Below, one piece after another: positions 6,775-12,174 of a DNA stretch of 12,174 bases (the first letter of the stretch is position 1; every line of letters begins with the position of its first letter). The translations under genes and the position numbers were made by a program. The notes beneath the pieces are model-generated. The model was given only the letters and a program-made list of their open reading frames with translations. It did not search any database and was not told the DNA's origin. The DNA is taken from positions 1-12,174 of the forward strand of contig CAZQXD010000095.1 of the NCBI GenBank assembly GCA_964597315.1. Direction: 5' to 3'. This stretch comes from CAZQXD01 sp964597315. GTDB lineage: Bacteria; Pseudomonadota; Gammaproteobacteria; Competibacterales; Competibacteraceae.

Positions 6775-7286
6775 TAGATTCTTCCCAGTTGTGTTATGTT
6801 TGAGTCGATAACACTTGGGATGCAAAATCGATGCCTATGTATTTTTATCAGTAAATTTATTGAGTTGCGGTACTTTTTCAACCGCTTCTGTTGAACCCTT
6901 ATGTCGAGCTGTAAAATTTTGATGAGCAGTGACTAACCGAAACACAACACGCCCTGCTCCAGGCATCGGGGCGCTGGCTTCCAATGTAATCAACTCCATG
7001 TATTAATTAATTATTGAGCGTGTGGCAAAAACACCGTGCGGGTCGACGGGTTTTGTAAGCCATACTTAACAGAAGAATAATCTGATTGAATAATTTTAAC
7101 GCTGCAAAATCTTTTCAAACCAAGTTATGTTTGTTAACTAACTGAATTATATGACTTAACAAAATTTTACGAGATAACATTAATAGCAAGCCATGGCCTG
7201 TGCGATTTGGCGCGGCAATGCCCATGCGTCGCAGTTTGGGAGATGGTCCGCGACGCTTTCCGAGAAACATCCGCCGTGAACCCGAC
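6775..7286. other. 512-bp gene-free region, AT-rich in its middle
   Basis: Lies between the sorting-tail protein gene and znuB, both on the minus strand. From about 6826 to 7190 the sequence is clearly AT-rich compared with its GC-rich neighbours and holds no credible ORF or tRNA. A weak minus-strand promoter candidate, TTGAAA (6876-6881) and TAAATT (6854-6859) with a 16-base spacer, points at the sorting-tail gene. A 7-bp perfect inverted repeat GCGTCGC (7226-7232) / GCGACGC (7250-7256) lies 31 bases downstream of the znuB stop. No remnant of an ABC ATPase (znuC) was seen. Confidence 0.5.
6784..6819 (-). promoter_or_regulatory. Hairpin in the 5' UTR overlapping the ribosome site of the sorting-tail gene
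   Basis: A perfect 7-bp inverted repeat GTGTTAT (6791-6797) / ATAACAC (6808-6814), 10-base loop, is extended by CCCAG (6784-6788) pairing with TTGGG (6815-6819) across a 2-base bulge. Read on the minus strand, the 3' arm ends in the GGG of the gene's GGGAAG ribosome site, so the fold could mask it. The same repeat could instead be a protein operator. Confidence 0.4.
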
Positions 7287-8078
7287 TCAGGCGCTCCGTC
7301 CCCCGGGTGTCGCCTGGGCCAACAAAAACAGCGAGGCCGCCGCCACCACCATAGACGGCCCGGTCGGCGTGTCCCAGCGCAGGGAGGCCCATAGTCCAAG
7401 CCCTACCGCCACGCACCCTAGAACACAGGCTAATCCGGCCATTGTCTCTGGGGTACGGGCGAAACGGCGGGCCGTGGCGGCGGGAATAATCATTAGTGAA
7501 GTGATGAGCAGAATGCCAACCACCTTCATGGCCACGGCGATCACCACGGCGATGAGCATCATAAACACCAGTCTTATGGCGAACACCGGCACCCCTTCCA
7601 CTCGTGCCAGCTCCTCGTGGACGGTCATGGACAGCAAAGGCCGCCACAACACCGCCAGCAACGATAGCGCCAGCAGGCCACCGCCCCAAATCCAGTACAA
7701 ATCCGTGGCGCCCACCGCCAGAATGTCCCCGAACAGATACCCCACCAGATCCACCCGCACGGTCTCTAGAAAGGCCAGGGCGACAATGCCTAGGGACAAG
7801 GCGGTGTGGGACAAAATGCCCAGCAAGGTGTCACTGGCCAGCCGACGTTGCCGACCCAATAGAACCAACAACACCGCCAGCAATAGACATACCATCATGA
7901 CCGTCAGCCCTGGATTGGCTCCAAGCAATACCCCCAGGGCTACCCCCAACAGCCCGGAATGGGCCAAAGTATCACCGAAATAGGCCATGCGCCGCCAGAC
8001 GATAAAAGACCCCAGCGGACCCGCCGCGAGGGCAACCCCCACACCCCCAAGCAAGGCGCGCAGCAAAAAATCATCCAC
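7287..8078 (-). CDS. znuB: Zinc ABC transporter permease ZnuB
   Basis: Inner-membrane permease of the high-affinity Zn2+ uptake system (Znu; family FecCD-like ABC-3). The 263-residue protein begins at a GTG at 8078 with GGGGG 6 bases upstream. Family signatures: near the N-terminus LGSFIVWRRMAYFGDTLAHSG (about 22-42, with the conserved AYFGD-LAHS), LLGVALG, LLGILSHTALSLGIV at about 84-100, VDLVGYLFGDILAV at about 108-121, and KVVGILLITSLMIIPAATAR near 185-204. Several hydrophobic helices run through the whole length. It is divergent from znuA over 84 bp containing a Zur box. Its usual partner ATPase gene znuC is neither upstream nor downstream here, so the ATPase must be encoded elsewhere or the locus is incomplete. 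Confidence 0.95.
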   Translation of the reverse strand: MDDFLLRALLGGVGVALAAGPLGSFIVWRRMAYFGDTLAHSGLLGVALGVLLGANPGLTVMMVCLLLAVLLVLLGRQRRLASDTLLGILSHTALSLGIVALAFLETVRVDLVGYLFGDILAVGATDLYWIWGGGLLALSLLAVLWRPLLSMTVHEELARVEGVPVFAIRLVFMMLIAVVIAVAMKVVGILLITSLMIIPAATARRFARTPETMAGLACVLGCVAVGLGLWASLRWDTPTGPSMVVAAASLFLLAQATPGGRSA

Positions 8079-8121
8079 CCCTTACCCCCTTTGTACCGGC
8101 GCACCGTGGCTTGGCCATGAC

Positions 8122-8140
8122 CATGTTATTTTATAACATG
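8122..8140. promoter_or_regulatory. Zur operator (zinc uptake regulator box)
   Basis: CATGTTATTTTATAACATG is a 19-base palindrome (8 + 3 + 8) in the 84-bp gap between znuB and znuA. It matches the core of the gammaproteobacterial Zur consensus (ATGTTAT-N3-ATAACAT). Within it lie a plus-strand TATAAC (8132-8137) and a minus-strand TATAAA (8135-8130), each usable as a -10 box, so Zur-Zn bound here would block both genes when zinc is plentiful. Confidence 0.88.
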
Positions 8141-8162
8141 ACCTTTTGCCCGAGAGTGCGTC

Positions 8163-9231
8163 ATGATCTGGAATCTCCTGCGCCGGTGCGCAGCCCTAGT
8201 GCTGTTTTTACCGTTGATCGCCACCGCCCAGCCACCCAGTGTCGTGGCCAGCGTTGCGCCCATTCACTCCCTAGTGGCTGGCGTCATGGCCGACGTGGCC
8301 GAACCGACCTTGCTAGTGCCCGGTGGGGGTTCTCCTCACGATTTCAGCCTACGCCCCTCCCACATCAGGGCCTTGACCGGCGCGACGCTGGTCGTCTGGG
8401 TCGGTGACCATTTGGAACGGTTTCTGTCCCGGCCCCTGGCCGAGGCCGGAGTGCGCGCCTTAACCCTGCTAGACACTCCCGGCGTGGTCACTCTGCCCTC
8501 GCGAGAAGGGGGCGTTTGGCGTACCCCGGAAGCGCCTACGCCCCCTAGCCTATCGGACCATGACCATGACCATGACCATGACCATGACCATGACCATGAC
8601 CATGACCATGACCATGNNNNNNNNNNNNNNNNNNNNNNNNNNNNNNNNNNNNNNNNNNNNNNNNNNNNNNNNNNNNNNNNNNNNNNNNNNNNNNNNNNNN
8701 NNNNNNNNNNNNNNNNACGGCATCGACCCCCATATCTGGCTCGATCCCCACAACGCCATCGCCATGGTGGCCGCCATCGCCAGCGCCCTGGAGAATATTG
8801 ACCCACTTCATGCCGCAGTCTACCGCAGCAATGCCGTACGCCTTAAACAGCGCCTGATACGGTTCGACGCCGAGTTGGCGGCCCGCTTGGCCCCCGTAGC
8901 CAAGCATCCCTACGTGGTGTTTCACGACGCCTATCAGTATTTCGAGCGCCGTTACTCACTGGGAGCCGTTGGTTCCATCACCCTGGAACCGGACCTGACC
9001 CCTGGCGCCCGCCGGGTGCAGGAGATCCGCCGCCAAATCCAGAACCGCGCTGCTCAATGCGTGTTTAGCGAGCCACAATTCCGCCCTGCCCTAGTGGCGG
9101 TGCTGGTGGCGGACAGTCCGGCCGAAACCGCCGTGCTGGACCCTTTGGGGGCGACGCTGGAACCCGGTCCAGATTTATACTTCGAATTGCTCGACCGCTT
9201 GGCTCAGGGCTTGATCGATTGTCTGGGCTAA
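8163..9231 (+). CDS. znuA: Periplasmic zinc-binding protein ZnuA, interrupted by an assembly gap
   Basis: Captures Zn2+ in the periplasm and delivers it to ZnuB. Residues 1-22 form a signal peptide (LALVLFLPLIATA-like core before QPP). Zinc-site features: VASVAPIHSLVAGVM with His35, SPHDFSLRPS with His59, after the gap DPHIWLDPHNA and VVFHDAYQYFERRY with the third histidine, and the C-terminal CVFSEPQF. A His-rich loop begins at residue 132 as ten perfect Asp-His repeats and runs into 100 N. The two halves are in different frames as written, but only because the N run is a placeholder: 1 leftover base before and 2 after mean the true gap length must be a multiple of 3. I therefore call one intact gene, not a pseudogene. 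The start ATG at 8163 has only a weak GAGAG upstream. Divergent from znuB; Zur-regulated by inference. Confidence 0.92.
8556..8616 (+). repeat. Hexanucleotide tandem repeat (GACCAT)x10, truncated by gap
   Basis: Ten perfect copies of GACCAT plus one base, encoding (Asp-His)10 in the ZnuA metal-binding loop. The assembly breaks at its end, so the true copy number is unknown and probably larger. Copy changes would keep the reading frame. Confidence 0.97.
8617..8716. other. Assembly gap (100 N)
   Basis: Exactly 100 N, the conventional placeholder for a gap of unknown size, placed at the end of a perfect short tandem repeat where short-read assembly fails. Frame logic in znuA requires the true length to be divisible by 3. 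Confidence 0.98.
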
Positions 9232-9237
9232 TGCCCA
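9224..9237 (+). terminator. Short hairpin over the znuA stop codon
   Basis: TGGGC-TAAT-GCCCA: a perfect 5-bp stem with a tetraloop that contains the znuA TAA. There is no U-tract, so termination is doubtful; it is the first of a run of hairpins continuing to 9355. Confidence 0.3.
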
Positions 9238-9557
9238 TACATGGCCGCGAGTCCCACGGTATCGGCCTGTGGAGAGGAAGGCTCTGACGCGGGTCGCAAG
9301 TCCCGCGTGAAACCGGCCTCGGCGAAGCAGAAAGTCGGCGGCGGTTTTGCTTTGCATTGAGTAGATTTGTAGCGGTATGACAGAACGGAACTCTTGCCTT
9401 CCCCATGGACCATAAACCCTCAGAAGCAAAACAACTAGGTGACCACACGGGTCCCGGGACGCCAGACCAACCTGTCTGGACTTGCATGCCGCGCCTTGAC
9501 CGCCGCTTCCCCAATGGGACTGGTCTTCGTCAACCCTCCACAGAGGACACCAAGCTC
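9232..9557. other. 326-bp hairpin-rich intergenic region between znuA and egtB
   Basis: No credible ORF. Successive stems read on the plus strand: CCACGG/CTGTGG (9254-9259/9267-9272, one G-U pair), AGAG/CTCT (9273-9276/9282-9285), ACGCGGG/CCCGCGT (9287-9293/9302-9308, perfect), GCGAAGCAGAA/TTTTGCTTTGC (9322-9332/9345-9355, with G-U pairs), and CCAGAC/GTCTGG (9462-9467/9474-9479, perfect). The frame of egtB is open back to an ATG at 9405, but the sequence before 9558 shows no protein-like conservation. It could be a znuA 3' UTR, an egtB leader, a small RNA, or a mix; I recognise no known RNA family. Confidence 0.5.
9352..9381 (+). promoter_or_regulatory. Candidate sigma70 promoter for egtBD
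   Basis: TTGCAT (9352-9357) and TATGAC (9376-9381) with an 18-base spacer, upstream of egtB. Four of six matches in each box. It would give a leader of about 170 nt. Weak but the best match seen in the intergenic region. Confidence 0.3.
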
Positions 9558-10844
9558 GTGACTCCATCGCCCTTACACGCCCAGTTCATCGAATCAAGCC
9601 GGGAAACGCTGCTGGAACGCTACCTTCAAACACGGGCGCGCAGCGTGGCCCTCTGCCAGCCCCTGAGCTTCGAGGACCACTGCATTCAGACCATGGCGGA
9701 CGTCAGCCCCCCCAAATGGCATCTGGCCCACACCACCTGGTTTTTCGAAACCTTTCTACTCAAGGCCCTGGACCCTCAATACCGGGTTTTTCACCCCCGT
9801 TTTGACCAATTGTTCAATTCCTATTATGAAACCTTGGGCCGACCCTATCCCCGCCCCCAGCGGGGGCTGTTGTCCCGTCCCGGGGTGGCCGAGGTGCGCC
9901 GTTACCGTGCCCATGTGGACGAGGCCATGACCGCCTTGTTTCAACAGTTGGGGGAGGAGCATTGGAATACCTTCTCATCCCGGGTAATCCTGGGCTTGCA
10001 CCATGAGCAACAGCATCAGGAACTGCTGCTTACCGATACAAAACACATTCTGGCCTTCAATCCCCTGCGTCCCGCTTACCGGGACGACCTGCCGACCCGG
10101 CCTGTCCGGGAAGCCCCGCCCCTGAGCTGGATCGAGTCTCCCGCCGGGGTGGGCCAGATCGGCTTCGCGGGCGATGCCTTCGCCTTCGACAACGAAACCC
10201 CCCGTCACCGCATCTACGTCCACGCCCACCGCCTGGCCTCCCGGCCAGTAACCAATGGCGAGTATCTGGCGTTTATAGACGACAAGGGCTACCGGCGGCC
10301 CGAACTATGGCTATCCGAGGGCTGGTCCACCCTCAAGGAGATCTGCTGGGAGGCGCCCCTGTACTGGGAGCGGATTGAAAACCGCTGGTGGCACTACACC
10401 CTGGGGGGGATGCAACCGGTCAATCCTCACGAACCGGTCTGCCATGTGAGTCTCTACGAAGCCGATGCCTACGCCCGCTGGGCTGGCAAGCGGCTGCCCA
10501 CCGAGGCGGAACTGGAACTGGCCGCCGCCGACCGGTCCCCACGGGGTCGTTTCTATGACAGTCTCTGGCTGCAACCGGCGGTGGCCCCAGCCAGCGACGA
10601 TCCGGCCCAGATCTACGGGGATGTTTGGGAATGGACCCAAAGCGCCTATGCCCCCTATCCCGGCTTCCACCCCCTTGACGGCTCCCTAGGGGAGTACAAC
10701 GGCAAGTTCATGTGCGGCCAGATGGTGCTGCGGGGCGGCTCCTGCGTCACCCCGGAGGGTCATCTGCGGCCCAGTTACCGGAATTTTTTCTATCCTAAGG
10801 ATCGCTGGCAATTTTCCGGCATCCGCCTGGCGGAGAATGCGTGA
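9558..10844 (+). CDS. egtB: Ergothioneine biosynthesis protein EgtB (hercynine sulfoxide synthase)
   Basis: Non-heme iron enzyme that uses O2 to join hercynine to a thiol (gamma-glutamylcysteine or cysteine), forming the sulfoxide precursor of ergothioneine; cytoplasmic. From the GTG at 9558 it has 428 residues, the usual family length; AGAGG lies 11 bases upstream. Domain order: DinB-like N-terminal part (about 10-165) with the iron ligands His58 in KWHLAHTTWFFE and His149/His153 in HHEQQHQE (the HX3HXE motif), then the FGE-sulfatase-type domain (about 185-428) with NGEYLAFI, VSLYEADAYARWAGKRLPTE (split 297-316), YGDVWEWTQS at 353-362, LRGGSC at 391-396 and FSGIRLA at the end. An in-frame ATG at 9405 would add 51 poorly conserved-looking residues. 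It overlaps egtD by one base. Selenoneine synthase SenA is a homologue, but adjacency to egtD and absence of senB/senC favour EgtB. Thiol donor not determinable here. Confidence 0.94.
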   Translation: MTPSPLHAQFIESSRETLLERYLQTRARSVALCQPLSFEDHCIQTMADVSPPKWHLAHTTWFFETFLLKALDPQYRVFHPRFDQLFNSYYETLGRPYPRPQRGLLSRPGVAEVRRYRAHVDEAMTALFQQLGEEHWNTFSSRVILGLHHEQQHQELLLTDTKHILAFNPLRPAYRDDLPTRPVREAPPLSWIESPAGVGQIGFAGDAFAFDNETPRHRIYVHAHRLASRPVTNGEYLAFIDDKGYRRPELWLSEGWSTLKEICWEAPLYWERIENRWWHYTLGGMQPVNPHEPVCHVSLYEADAYARWAGKRLPTEAELELAAADRSPRGRFYDSLWLQPAVAPASDDPAQIYGDVWEWTQSAYAPYPGFHPLDGSLGEYNGKFMCGQMVLRGGSCVTPEGHLRPSYRNFFYPKDRWQFSGIRLAENA

Positions 10845-11806
10845 TGGCCGCCCCCACCGTGCATTTCGAGGACCACCATCCTGGCGCCGCCAGTTTGCGG
10901 GAGGCCGTGCTGGCCGGTCTGGCCCGCTCCCCAAAATCCATTCCCCCAAAATTTTTCTACGATGAACGGGGTTCCCGGCTGTTCGAGGCCATCTGCGAAC
11001 TGCCCGAGTATTACCCTACCCGCACCGAAGTGGGGATTCTGAGCCGGGTCGCCGGGGAGATCGCTGCCCTGGCCAGCGCCGAGTGTCTGCTGGTGGAACT
11101 GGGCAGCGGCGCCAGCAAGAAAGTCCGGCTGCTGCTGGAGGCTCTACGGCCCGCCGCCTATCTGGGCATCGATATCTCCCGGGATTTCCTGCTGGACTCC
11201 ACCCGTCGGCTGGCCCGGGATTATCCCTGGCTGCGGGTTCATGCCGCTTGCGCGGATTTCTCTCAACCCCTGCGCCTGGATTACTGCCCCACCCATCTCC
11301 GACGCCTGGGATTCTTTCCGGGGTCTAGCATCGGCAATTTCGAGCCAGCGGAGGCCGAAGCGTTTTTGCGCCGCCTGCGGGACCTGCTCGGCCCGGACGG
11401 GGGGCTATTGATCGGCGTGGATCTTAAAAAAGACCCGGCGCTGCTCCATGCCGCCTATAACGACCGCCAGGGGGTAACGGCCCAGTTCAATCTAAATCTG
11501 CTGTTACGGATACGGGATGAATTAGACGCCGATCTGGACCCCGACGGCTTCGCCCACCGGGCTTTCTATCAACCTGACCTAGGCCGGATCGAGATGCACC
11601 TGGAAAGCCGCCGGGCGCAACGGCTGCGAATTGAGGAGCGGGTGTTTGGGTTTGCGGCGGGGGAGACCATCCACACCGAGAACTCCTATAAATACTCAGT
11701 GGCGGAGTTTCAAGCCCTGGCGCGGCGAGCCGGCTACCAACCCCACCGGGTCTGGACCGACCCGCAAGAACTGTTCAGCCTACACTGGCTGGCCATGGAC
11801 CCATAA
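10844..11806 (+). CDS. egtD: L-histidine N-alpha-methyltransferase EgtD
   Basis: SAM-dependent enzyme that trimethylates L-histidine to hercynine, the first step of ergothioneine synthesis; its product feeds EgtB. The 320-residue protein matches the usual length (about 320). Visible: KFFYDERGSRLFEAI at 36-50, ELPEYYPTRTE at 52-62, the SAM-binding LVELGSGASKK at 83-93 and LGIDIS at 107-112, FFPGSSIGNF at 157-166 with the histidine-binding Asn165, GVDLKKD at 191-197, AYNDRQGVTAQFN at 204-216 with Tyr205, and IHTENSYKYS at 276-285 with Glu279 and Ser281. The egtB stop TGA shares one base with this ATG (TGATG), with GGAG 8 bases upstream, so translation is coupled. A GTG one codon earlier (10841) is an equal alternative. 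Function is secure. Confidence 0.95.
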   Translation: MAAPTVHFEDHHPGAASLREAVLAGLARSPKSIPPKFFYDERGSRLFEAICELPEYYPTRTEVGILSRVAGEIAALASAECLLVELGSGASKKVRLLLEALRPAAYLGIDISRDFLLDSTRRLARDYPWLRVHAACADFSQPLRLDYCPTHLRRLGFFPGSSIGNFEPAEAEAFLRRLRDLLGPDGGLLIGVDLKKDPALLHAAYNDRQGVTAQFNLNLLLRIRDELDADLDPDGFAHRAFYQPDLGRIEMHLESRRAQRLRIEERVFGFAAGETIHTENSYKYSVAEFQALARRAGYQPHRVWTDPQELFSLHWLAMDP

Positions 11807-11820
11807 GGGTCGTGGGCATG

Positions 11821-11849
11821 GCCCGCTCTTACCGCTGGTCGGAGCGGGC
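11821..11849. terminator. Hairpin between convergent egtD and recO
   Basis: Perfect 8-bp arms GCCCGCTC (11821-11828) and GAGCGGGC (11842-11849), 13-base loop containing the recO stop codon. It starts 14 bases after the egtD stop. There is no U-tract, so it is only a probable bidirectional 3'-end structure. Confidence 0.45.
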
Positions 11850-12174
11850 GCTGGCCGGTCGTCGCCAGTAGGCCGCCGCCAGCTCTCGGGTTTTTAAGGG
11901 GCGGCCATCCAATTGTGCGTCAATGGCCGCCCGGGTTAGGCGCTTGGCCTCCAGTAGCAGCTCCGGGGCATCCCAGTGCTCGCGCCCTAGAGCCAGCAGG
12001 CCACGCCCAGACACCACCACCCCACCCTGCCCAGCCTGTCGGCGCACTGGCCCATACTCCGGCAGGTAGCTGTACTCGGCGCCGGGGTCGATGGGGACGC
12101 CGGTCTGTGCCTCCCTGTCCAATTGCAAACCGTATCCCAACTCCGCCAGCAGCCGTTTCTCGAATACGCGCAAG
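11829..12174 (-). CDS. recO: DNA repair protein RecO, C-terminal part, runs off window
   Basis: RecO helps RecF/RecR load RecA on SSB-coated single-stranded DNA and anneals strands in gap repair. Only the last 114 codons are inside the window; the frame is open to 12174 and the leading Leu-Arg-Val is internal, not a start. The visible part is the family's C-terminal domain: LRVFEKRLLAELGYGLQLD, a TGVPIDPGAEYSYLPEYGPV stretch, SGRGLLALGREHW, then EAKRLTRAAIDAQLDGRPLKTRELAA, which matches the conserved 'AKR-R-L--L-GRPLKSREL' ending of RecO. pdxJ, which often follows recO in gammaproteobacteria, is not here; egtD converges on it instead. Identification is confident from the C-terminal signature. 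Confidence 0.92.
   Translation of the reverse strand, partial: LRVFEKRLLAELGYGLQLDREAQTGVPIDPGAEYSYLPEYGPVRRQAGQGGVVVSGRGLLALGREHWDAPELLLEAKRLTRAAIDAQLDGRPLKTRELAAAYWRRPASARSDQR

Noticed and set aside
6826..7286. Remnant of znuC downstream of znuB
   Set aside because: No Walker A, signature or Walker B-like fragments in any frame by eye.
7180..7983. Long ORFs on both strands overlapping znuB
   Set aside because: Shadow frames of a high-GC membrane protein gene; the ZnuB frame carries the family motifs.
8556..8616. CRISPR-like or other structured repeat array
   Set aside because: Units are 6 bp, contiguous and without spacers; it is a coding microsatellite.
8163..9231. Frameshifted znuA pseudogene
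   Set aside because: The frame change occurs only across the 100-N placeholder; both halves have all expected motifs.
9289..9306. tRNA T-arm-like hairpin GCGGG-TCGCAAGT-CCCGC
   Set aside because: The loop has 8 bases and lacks the TTCRA pattern, and no acceptor or anticodon arms can be drawn around it.
9451..9460. 10-bp perfect palindrome GTCCCGGGAC
   Set aside because: Isolated GC-rich palindrome with no spacing or partner sites; expected by chance in this composition.
9405..9557. N-terminal extension of EgtB from the ATG at 9405
   Set aside because: The 51 extra residues look like random translation of hairpin-rich DNA and exceed the usual family length; the GTG at 9558 fits better.

Overview
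The window looks like a chromosomal segment of a GC-rich gammaproteobacterium. The supporting signs are an enterobacterial-type Zur box, a FucA very close in motif layout to the E. coli enzyme, a RecO tail, a large NAD-type malic enzyme and a VPxP/PEP-CTERM-like sorting tail. The sulfur- or methane-oxidising lineages that carry exosortase systems would fit, but the sequence alone does not fix the genus. A run of exactly 100 N at 8617-8716 shows that this is a scaffolded draft or metagenome assembly. I see no phage, transposon, CRISPR array, tRNA or rRNA.

Layout. 1-1971 (minus): malic enzyme maeA followed 22 bp later by the start of a cyclic-nucleotide-binding (Crp/Fnr-like) protein that runs off the window. 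1972-2395: a 424-bp leader/intergenic region in which maeA stays open in frame. 2396-2665 (plus): a small secreted protein with a twofold internal repeat. 2683-3231 (minus): an exported TPR protein. 3351-5686 (plus): a tight cluster of ltaE (threonine aldolase), fucA (class II aldolase) and an HhH-GPD alkylpurine DNA glycosylase. 5812-6774 (minus): a long Gly/Pro-rich exported protein with an exosortase-type C-terminal tail, converging on the glycosylase across a strong hairpin. 6775-7286: an AT-rich gene-free stretch. 7287-8078 (minus) and 8163-9231 (plus): divergent zinc uptake genes znuB and znuA around a near-perfect Zur operator, with neither znuC nor zur alongside. 9232-9557: a hairpin-rich intergenic region. 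9558-11806 (plus): egtB-egtD, translationally coupled, for ergothioneine. 11829-12174 (minus): the C-terminal part of recO.

How they work together. The window is mostly housekeeping and stress metabolism: C4/C3 carbon flow (maeA), aldol cleavage reactions (ltaE, fucA; acetaldehyde is a possible shared product), alkylation repair, zinc acquisition under Zur control, and synthesis of the thiol antioxidant ergothioneine. The parts least explained by known annotation are the two secreted proteins (the 29-residue-period repeat protein and the sorting-tail protein), the incomplete znu locus with its hypervariable-looking Asp-His repeat, and the folded region upstream of egtB, where two segments compete for the same pairing partner.
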